Source: Bacteriovoracaceae bacterium UBA7317
GTDB taxonomy: Bacteria; Bdellovibrionota; Bacteriovoracia; Bacteriovoracales; Bacteriovoracaceae
Assembly: GCA_002474345.1 (NCBI GenBank)
Contig: DKQD01000148.1
Coordinates: 1-13,106, forward strand
Direction of reading: 5' to 3'
Length of the DNA: 13,106 bases
Under the pieces are notes generated by a model. That model was not told where the DNA came from. It worked only from the letters and a program-made list of their open reading frames with translations, and did no database searches. Below are positions 9,085-13,106 of the stretch, in pieces (position 1 is the stretch's first letter; the number at the start of each line of letters is the position of its first letter). The position numbers and the translations under genes are program-made.

Positions 9085-9660
9085 TTAGCTTTCTTGAACC
9101 TTTCTGCAAGCTAAACCAAGCCCATTGATTTCATTACTCGTTGATTTAATAATCACTTTAGTCGCGACTTGTTCTCTTGGGCAAAAGACAGCTCTATGCC
9201 ACTTCCTACAATTGGCGCGCTTAAATTCTTTATAGCTATTTTTAATTGTGTAAGATCCATCATTGTGAATGGCCAATCCATAAAGCCTGATTCCTTTGAG
9301 CCTTTTATTTGATCTATTATTTGTACAAACCTGAATACCTCTGACTTTAATATTAGAGTTATTCATCCAGCCAACGGTCTTATTTGCACTGGTTGTTGTG
9401 CATTTATCCCATGTGACCACTAGAGAGTCCTCTTTGAAGTTCATGTCGACTTTGTAGGCATCGAGCTCACAGGGAGCGTCCCACCGCTCACCTGCGCTTA
9501 AATGGTTAACAGCATGGGTATCGATAGCAAGCCCCTTTCTCGCAGTCTTTGTGCCGGAATAACCACTGATTGCCGTGTCTGTTGTTCAAGACCTTAATTC
9601 AAGCCCTCCAAAAGCTGAAAAGGTCATTAAAAGAAAGAGTAAAGGAAGAAGGCCTTTTTT
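9085..9660 (-). pseudogene. Broken secreted Cys-rich protein (in-frame TGA, no start codon)
   Basis: One minus-strand frame encodes a signal-peptide-like segment (KKGLLPLLFLLMTFSAFGG, 9660-9604), then five codons later a TGA at 9586-9588. It continues in the same frame to a TAA at 9085. After the TGA there are 166 codons with six Cys, which could give three disulfides. The last part, ending GLGLACRKV, resembles beta-rich extracellular domains that finish with a glycine-rich strand and Cys; this likeness is weak. The first usable ATG after the TGA is at 9444. It has no ribosome site and would discard the signal peptide, one Cys and about 48 residues. Upstream of the signal-like segment the frame has no ATG, GTG or TTG before a stop near 9730. 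Two lesions argue for a decayed gene. A gene calling tool may report 9085-9444 as a 119-aa protein. The full-length function is unknown. Confidence 0.65.
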
Positions 9661-9767
9661 AGTAAATAAAAAGAGGAGCCGAGAGTAAACTAAAAATAAA
9701 TTAATATAATTTAAAAGATGTACTAAAAGTTAACGTTGGGGATTCCTTAAATTGGAAGCTATTGTGG

Positions 9768-9800
9768 GATAAAAAAGAAAAGGGCCATTTTATTGGCCCT
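9768..9800 (-). terminator. Rho-independent terminator of the FKBP / MerC-like unit
   Basis: AGGGCCA (9781-9787) and TGGCCCT (9794-9800) form a perfect 7-bp GC-rich stem with a 6-nt loop. On the minus strand it is followed by TTTTCTTTTTTAT. It lies about 60 nt after the stop codon of the MerC-like gene. The spacer on the other side (9661-9767) is AT-rich and shows no gene. Confidence 0.85.
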
Positions 9801-9859
9801 CATTTATTTTAAAAAAAAATTAAAAGCATATATAACTTAGGGTTTTCCCTTTTAACTTT

Positions 9860-10339
9860 CTAGCCGTTATGTTCCGCTTCGCAGGTCCCGCCTTCATTTA
9901 GGCATTTACATTCTCTAATATTCAGTATGTGAGATGTTACTAAGAGGATTGAGCCTGTAATCGCGAGATAAAGGACAAAAGACTCATCATGATGTGCTTC
10001 AGCGCCGCCTGCATGATGCCCACCATGTTCTTCTCCATGCCCATGAGCAAAGACTTCAATCGCAGAAACCACGACTAAGATTAAAAAACCAGTAACGCCA
10101 AATCCAAGAGTCTTTTTTGACTGATGAAGCTTGTAGTGCGTAAAAACAGATTGGTAAAAAGACCAGGCAACAACGCCTATTAAAAGTCCATGAACCCATG
10201 GTGAGTTTATCCTATCATCTAAAGCAGGGAAAGAGAGAATGAGAAGTGGAGTAACCAAACAATGAATACCGCAAAGAATTGATACAAACATACCTGCAAA
10301 GTCGTAAGCTTGAGAACCTGATGTGATTTCTTTTTGCAT
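9860..10339 (-). CDS. MerC-like integral membrane protein with His-rich loop (159 aa)
   Basis: Four hydrophobic helices are visible at about residues 14-38, 48-66, 77-98 and 119-138. The first contains CGIHC at 23-27 followed by a Pro-Leu-rich stretch, the hallmark of MerC-domain proteins; MerC itself is an inner-membrane mercuric ion carrier. The loop at 99-117 is packed with His, Glu and Gly, and the tail holds CKC and a further Cys, so this protein probably binds or moves a soft or transition metal. No mer operon genes are nearby, so mercury specificity is not supported; zinc or copper are alternatives. I chose ATG 10339 because AAGGAG lies 7 nt upstream; an in-frame TTG at 10360 precedes that ribosome site. 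The gene follows the FKBP gene after 70 nt with no terminator between them, so the two are probably cotranscribed. Confidence 0.8.
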   Translation of the reverse strand: MQKEITSGSQAYDFAGMFVSILCGIHCLVTPLLILSFPALDDRINSPWVHGLLIGVVAWSFYQSVFTHYKLHQSKKTLGFGVTGFLILVVVSAIEVFAHGHGEEHGGHHAGGAEAHHDESFVLYLAITGSILLVTSHILNIRECKCLNEGGTCEAEHNG

Positions 10340-10409
10340 AATTAAACTCCTTATCACCAATTAAATATCTAAACTACGGTCATGAAGATAGACTTTAAAT
10401 ACTAAGTTC

Positions 10410-10916
10410 TTAGCAGCAACCAGTTCCACTGCAACTCTTACTCTCTTTTTGAGGCTCACCCGCCTCTAACTCCTCTTTTGTTGCTTCTCTAAGAGACATA
10501 ACTTCAATATCGAAATGTAGAGTTTGACCTGCAAGAGGGTGGTTTCCGTCTAAAACCACTTCACTTTCTTTGACTTCAATAGCGGTCACTAAAAGCATTT
10601 GCCCTTCAGGGCCTTCTAGTTGGAATTTCATCCCTACTTCTACATTATTGGCTTCAGGACCAAATTGTTCTTTGGAAACGGACTGAATCATGGCCTCATT
10701 TCTTTTACCATAACCCTCTTCAGGGGCCACAGTGACTTTAAAAGTATCTCCAACTTTTTTACCCATCATTTCTTTTTCAAGACCAGGAATAATATTATTC
10801 TTGCCTTGAATATAGGCCAAGGGCGCTTTTCCGTTTGAGGTATCTAACACCTCTCCACTATTATCAGTGAGGGTATAATTCATTTCTACTACATATCCGT
10901 TAGCGATTGTTGTCAT
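10410..10916 (-). CDS. slyD: SlyD-type FKBP peptidyl-prolyl isomerase with Cys-rich tail (168 aa)
   Basis: This is a cytoplasmic FKBP-fold peptidyl-prolyl cis-trans isomerase and chaperone of the SlyD/FkpB group. The FKBP halves lie at about residues 1-70 and 121-142, including GLEKEMMGKKVGD and GNHPLAGQTLHF (124-135), with the inserted chaperone flap at about 71-120. The tail ends CSGTGCC. SlyD of E. coli has a longer His/Cys metal-binding tail that passes nickel to hydrogenase; this shorter tail has three Cys (162, 167, 168) and could hold a metal, which is inference. The length is intermediate between FkpB and SlyD. ATG 10916 has AAGGAT 5 nt upstream. The MerC-like gene follows in the same direction, suggesting a joint role in metal handling. 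The promoter side carries a consensus TTGACA and a tandem repeat. Confidence 0.9.
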   Translation of the reverse strand: MTTIANGYVVEMNYTLTDNSGEVLDTSNGKAPLAYIQGKNNIIPGLEKEMMGKKVGDTFKVTVAPEEGYGKRNEAMIQSVSKEQFGPEANNVEVGMKFQLEGPEGQMLLVTAIEVKESEVVLDGNHPLAGQTLHFDIEVMSLREATKEELEAGEPQKESKSCSGTGCC

Positions 10917-10929
10917 AAAATATCCTTAG

Positions 10930-10991
10930 GTTGATTGAACGTAACTTCTAATAATCAACTTAAAGTGTCAAGGCTCTAAAACGGCTCTAAA
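10930..10991 (-). promoter_or_regulatory. Upstream control region of the FKBP gene: TTGACA, tandem repeat and inverted repeat
   Basis: A perfect TTGACA lies at 10971-10966 on the minus strand, although no good -10 follows at 16-18 nt. Abutting it upstream are two copies of TTTAGAGCC (10991-10983 and 10980-10972) with 11-bp period, one helical turn. That is typical of sites for activators bound in tandem, such as OmpR-type regulators. Downstream, GTTGATT (10930-10936) and AATCAAC (10953-10959) form an inverted repeat next to the ribosome site. The weak -10 fits an activator-dependent promoter. The repeats are seen directly; their function is inferred. Confidence 0.45.
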
Positions 10992-11384
10992 CAGCTATGG
11001 TTGCCCCTTAAATTCATAATGTTTTCAGGATATTAGCCCTAAAACTTACTATATAAATCCGCATCGACAACAGGCAATAAAACATTAGATTTAAATCTTT
11101 GTGAGTATCATAAATAATTGCCAAAACACGCTAAACCTAAAATAGAGTTTTTTTTTAAGCATTCTTTAAGTTTTTAAGTATCAACCAAACTTGTTGGCAT
11201 CAAATAAATCCTATTCTTAAATCAAGTTCCCCTCGTAAAAGGAACTTTAGTTTGGCCAGGAATTATCTTCTTTTAAACCACTTTTTTCACAAATGTGAAC
11301 TCTTAACGACTCGATCCTCTTCAAAAAAACCCAGAAACCTATATCTTAGGGCAAGTACAAACTTTTTATTGGGAGGGCCTTTTC
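10992..11384. other. Gene-free AT-rich spacer between divergent genes
   Basis: No open frame of meaningful length begins here on either strand. The spacer holds a 12-bp palindrome AGATTTAAATCT at 11087-11098. It also has a hairpin with 7-bp arms AAGTTCC/GGAACTT at 11224-11247, and TTCACAAATGTGAA at 11286-11299 (6-bp arms around two bases). The rest is AT-rich with short T and A runs. Confidence 0.6.
11194..11222 (+). promoter_or_regulatory. Candidate promoter for the rhomboid gene
   Basis: TTGGCA (11194-11199) and TTAAAT (11217-11222) are separated by 17 nt; the -35 matches five of six bases and the -10 four. The start would fall near 11229, leaving a leader of about 155 nt that includes the 14-bp palindrome at 11286. 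The -10 is weak, so this is tentative. Confidence 0.3.
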
Positions 11385-12278
11385 ATGCTTTTTATACCTT
11401 ACAAACTAGACACTATTTACAATAAGTTTCCCTTCATAACTTATTCTTTAATTTTAATTTGCTTTCTTTGCCAGCTTTTAACTCCCATGGAAAATGAGGT
11501 TACCACTTGGGCGGAAAAAATTGAAAACTATTGTAATGAACCAGATAATATTTATTTAGAAATGAAAAAAGACCAAAGCTTTAAAAGCATCATAAGAGGG
11601 GTCGAAAAAAATATTAAAGAAGAAGAAAGGAGTTGTACAGCAAGCCTTTTCAACTTATTTCTTCAACCCCACTTGGTTTTTAGTGAAAAAATGTATGATC
11701 TTTTTGACGATGATAAAAGAGAAGAGTTGATGTTTATAGTTGAAGAGTTTAATGAAGAAGTGGGATCTTCCTATATTAATAAAAATACATTTAATCCATC
11801 AAAATTCAGCTTTTTAAAGTCGATTAGGTCAGCCTTTTATCATTCAGGTTGGAGCCACCTTCTTGGAAACTTATTTTTCTTATGGTTGTTTGGACGATCC
11901 TTAGAAGTTTTTCTAGGTTCAAAGAACTACCTCTTTGCCATTTTTGTTGCGGCTTTATCTAGCGACACTCTTTATTTTTTATCGCATTCTATGGATTTTG
12001 TGGTACCTCACCCAACTTTGGGTTTTTCAGGTGTTGTTTTTGGCCTATTAGGTCTTTTCACGGCCTGTATGCCAAGGGTAAAAGTTGTGACTTTTGTTTG
12101 GAGATTCCCTGATTTCAGAATTCCAGGTTTTATTTTCACCCTCTTTTGGTTTTTTGAAGAGGTCTTTAATTTATTTTTCCAAAAAGGATCAAGTGAAGTT
12201 AATATTCTTGCTCATGTTGGAGGATTTATAGGCTGCTATCTTTTAGGCAGGTTATTTTATGAAAGGTATGAATGTTAA
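11385..12278 (+). CDS. Rhomboid family intramembrane serine protease (297 aa)
   Basis: Rhomboids cleave transmembrane substrates inside the membrane with a Ser-His dyad. Here the catalytic Ser215 sits in GFSG (213-216) and His277 in AHVGG (276-280). His153, His158 and Asn162 have the HxxxxHxxxN spacing of E. coli GlpG (145, 150, 154), so the active site looks complete. The first helix lies at about 15-33, and the remaining helices run from about 150 to 292, consistent with the six-helix core. The loop after helix 1 spans about 110 residues (34-145) and is rich in acidic and basic residues; this is longer than the usual L1 loop and may be a separate extramembrane domain. GGGAGG 8 nt before ATG 11385 supports the start. 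A short secreted-peptide gene follows after 22 nt and is probably cotranscribed. The substrate is unknown. Confidence 0.92.
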   Translation: MLFIPYKLDTIYNKFPFITYSLILICFLCQLLTPMENEVTTWAEKIENYCNEPDNIYLEMKKDQSFKSIIRGVEKNIKEEERSCTASLFNLFLQPHLVFSEKMYDLFDDDKREELMFIVEEFNEEVGSSYINKNTFNPSKFSFLKSIRSAFYHSGWSHLLGNLFFLWLFGRSLEVFLGSKNYLFAIFVAALSSDTLYFLSHSMDFVVPHPTLGFSGVVFGLLGLFTACMPRVKVVTFVWRFPDFRIPGFIFTLFWFFEEVFNLFFQKGSSEVNILAHVGGFIGCYLLGRLFYERYEC

Positions 12279-12300
12279 AATTTAATTTAAAGGAAAAATT

Positions 12301-12444
12301 ATGAAAGTACTTTGGCCCTTCATACTTTTATTTAAAAGTTTCCACGTATATTCTCAAAATATGATGAAGAAGGGTCTTTTACTTAGCAAAGAAATGCAAA
12401 AAGACCATAAATTAGGACTTAATATTGCTAATTTAATAATATAA
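12301..12444 (+). CDS. Small secreted peptide, 47 aa, unknown function
   Basis: This gene is short but well supported. ATG 12301 has AAAGGA about 7 nt upstream, and it starts 22 nt after the rhomboid stop. The product opens with a plausible Sec signal peptide, MKVLWPFILLFKSFHVYSQN, with possible cleavage after VYS. The mature part would be only about 29 residues: basic and amphipathic, beginning near QNMMKKG, and ending in TAA at 12442-12444. I recognise no family. It could be the N-terminal remnant of a longer secreted protein cut short by a stop, a small exported peptide, or a rhomboid-linked accessory. The ribosome site and signal sequence favour a translated gene. Confidence 0.55.
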   Translation: MKVLWPFILLFKSFHVYSQNMMKKGLLLSKEMQKDHKLGLNIANLII

Positions 12445-12483
12445 TTGCGGTTAATGTTTTTAAGCTTTTTAATATTTTTTTCA

Positions 12484-13106
12484 TTAATGGTAGTAAGTTT
12501 CTATAAAGTGCTTTCTATTTTTACTTCCCTTTTGGAACCCCATATTGTCCTCGAGAAGATAAGTGCGCATTTTGCCTCTCCCCTTCACTTCTAAAATGCC
12601 ACGGTCTTCGAATTCAAAGTCATCAGAAGTAACCTGCACCACCCTTTCAGTCACTTGAATTCGTCCGGGAATACCCATGGACTCCATACGTGAAGCCACA
12701 TTCACAGTATCACCCCAGATATCGTATGAAAGCTTTTGGCTACCAATCACCCCTGCAATAAGTGGTCCTCGGGAAACACCGATACGAAGATTAAGTTCGT
12801 GCCCATATTCCTCATTATGCTTGCGCAAAATCTCTAACATATCAACGGCCAGACCCAAAACTTGTGCCGTGTGATCAGGACTAGGATCTGGTAAACCTCC
12901 CGCCACCATATAGGCATCACCAATAGTTTTGATTTTTTCCAAACCCCGCTCGGCCACTGCCTTATCAAAAGCAGAAAAGATTCTATTAAGCATCGTCACT
13001 GTCTCACTGGCAGGACGGCTGGCGGCAAGAGAAGTAAAGCCTACAAGATCTGCAAAAAGCACTGATGCCTCATCGAAGGTGTCTGCAATCGTATGCTGTT
13101 TTTTCT
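12484..13106 (-). CDS. Class III adenylate cyclase, catalytic C-terminal part (N-terminus beyond right edge)
   Basis: The frame is open from the right edge to TAA at 12484-12486, giving 206 codons. It carries a nearly complete class III nucleotide cyclase domain, which makes cAMP from ATP. Counting from the first full codon in the window, the metal-binding Asp residues are D19 (FADLVGFT) and D63 (IGDAY). The purine-selecting pair is K59 and D128, the adenylate rather than guanylate type. N135 and R139 in the VNVASRMES stretch are the transition-state residues. All key residues are present, so it should be active as a homodimer. Such domains usually follow sensor or membrane modules, which are off-window here. 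The GTG at 13062 lies inside the conserved core and is not the start. A short basic tail follows the domain. No clear terminator is visible between its stop and the convergent 47-aa gene. Confidence 0.92.
   Translation of the reverse strand, partial: KKQHTIADTFDEASVLFADLVGFTSLAASRPASETVTMLNRIFSAFDKAVAERGLEKIKTIGDAYMVAGGLPDPSPDHTAQVLGLAVDMLEILRKHNEEYGHELNLRIGVSRGPLIAGVIGSQKLSYDIWGDTVNVASRMESMGIPGRIQVTERVVQVTSDDFEFEDRGILEVKGRGKMRTYLLEDNMGFQKGSKNRKHFIETYYH

Noticed and set aside
9085..9444. The 119-aa frame from ATG 9444 as an intact gene
   Set aside because: No ribosome site precedes this ATG, and the same frame continues upstream with another Cys and, past one TGA, a signal-peptide-like segment. 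A decayed longer gene explains it better.
9586..9588. TGA as a selenocysteine codon
   Set aside because: No start codon exists upstream in this frame, the position follows a signal peptide rather than a redox motif, and I see no convincing hairpin just after it.
10340..10360. TTG 10360 as the start of the MerC-like protein
   Set aside because: The AAGGAG ribosome site lies between it and ATG 10339, at ideal spacing for the ATG.

Overview
The window comes from a moderately AT-rich Gram-negative bacterium. It holds eight genes or gene remnants: two run off the window ends, one is broken and one encodes only 47 residues. Three genes look exported or surface-anchored: a Sec-exported SpvB/TcB-like RHS protein, a lipoprotein built from Ig-like domains, and a membrane-anchored protein of unknown function. 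The AT-rich spacers and large Ig-like lipoprotein would suit a Bdellovibrionota/Bacteriovoracia-type organism, but this is inference. No rRNA, tRNA or other taxonomic marker is present.

Layout. 1-3968 (minus) is the N-terminal 1322 codons of a giant SpvB / FG-GAP / TcB-mid / RHS protein that continues past the left edge. It is open in one frame from its ATG to the edge. 3969-4301 is a spacer with a candidate promoter whose -35 lies inside a perfect palindrome. 4302-4883 (minus) is a single-TM protein of unknown function. 4884-5223 is a divergent promoter region. 5224-9030 (plus) is a 1268-residue lipoprotein with three He_PIG-type Ig-like domains, a degenerate repeated beta module and a Cys-rich C-terminal part, followed by a clear terminator. 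9085-9660 (minus) is a broken secreted Cys-rich protein with an in-frame TGA and no start codon.

9768-10916 (minus) is a compact unit: a SlyD-type FKBP with a Cys tail, then a MerC-like membrane protein with a His-rich loop, then a strong terminator. Both proteins carry metal-ligand-rich segments, so the pair looks like a small metal-handling operon. A tandem 9-bp repeat with 11-bp period abuts its likely -35. 10917-11384 is a gene-free spacer with several small inverted repeats. 11385-12278 (plus) is a rhomboid protease with complete catalytic residues and an unusually long first loop. It is followed 22 nt later by a 47-aa gene with a signal peptide. 12484-13106 (minus) is the catalytic C-terminal part of a class III adenylate cyclase whose N-terminus is off the right edge.

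The most interesting items are the signal-peptide-bearing TcB-like protein with an aromatic/Cys-rich insert, the palindrome at its candidate promoter, the FKBP/MerC-like pair with its tandem repeat, and the unlisted small secreted gene next to the rhomboid protease.
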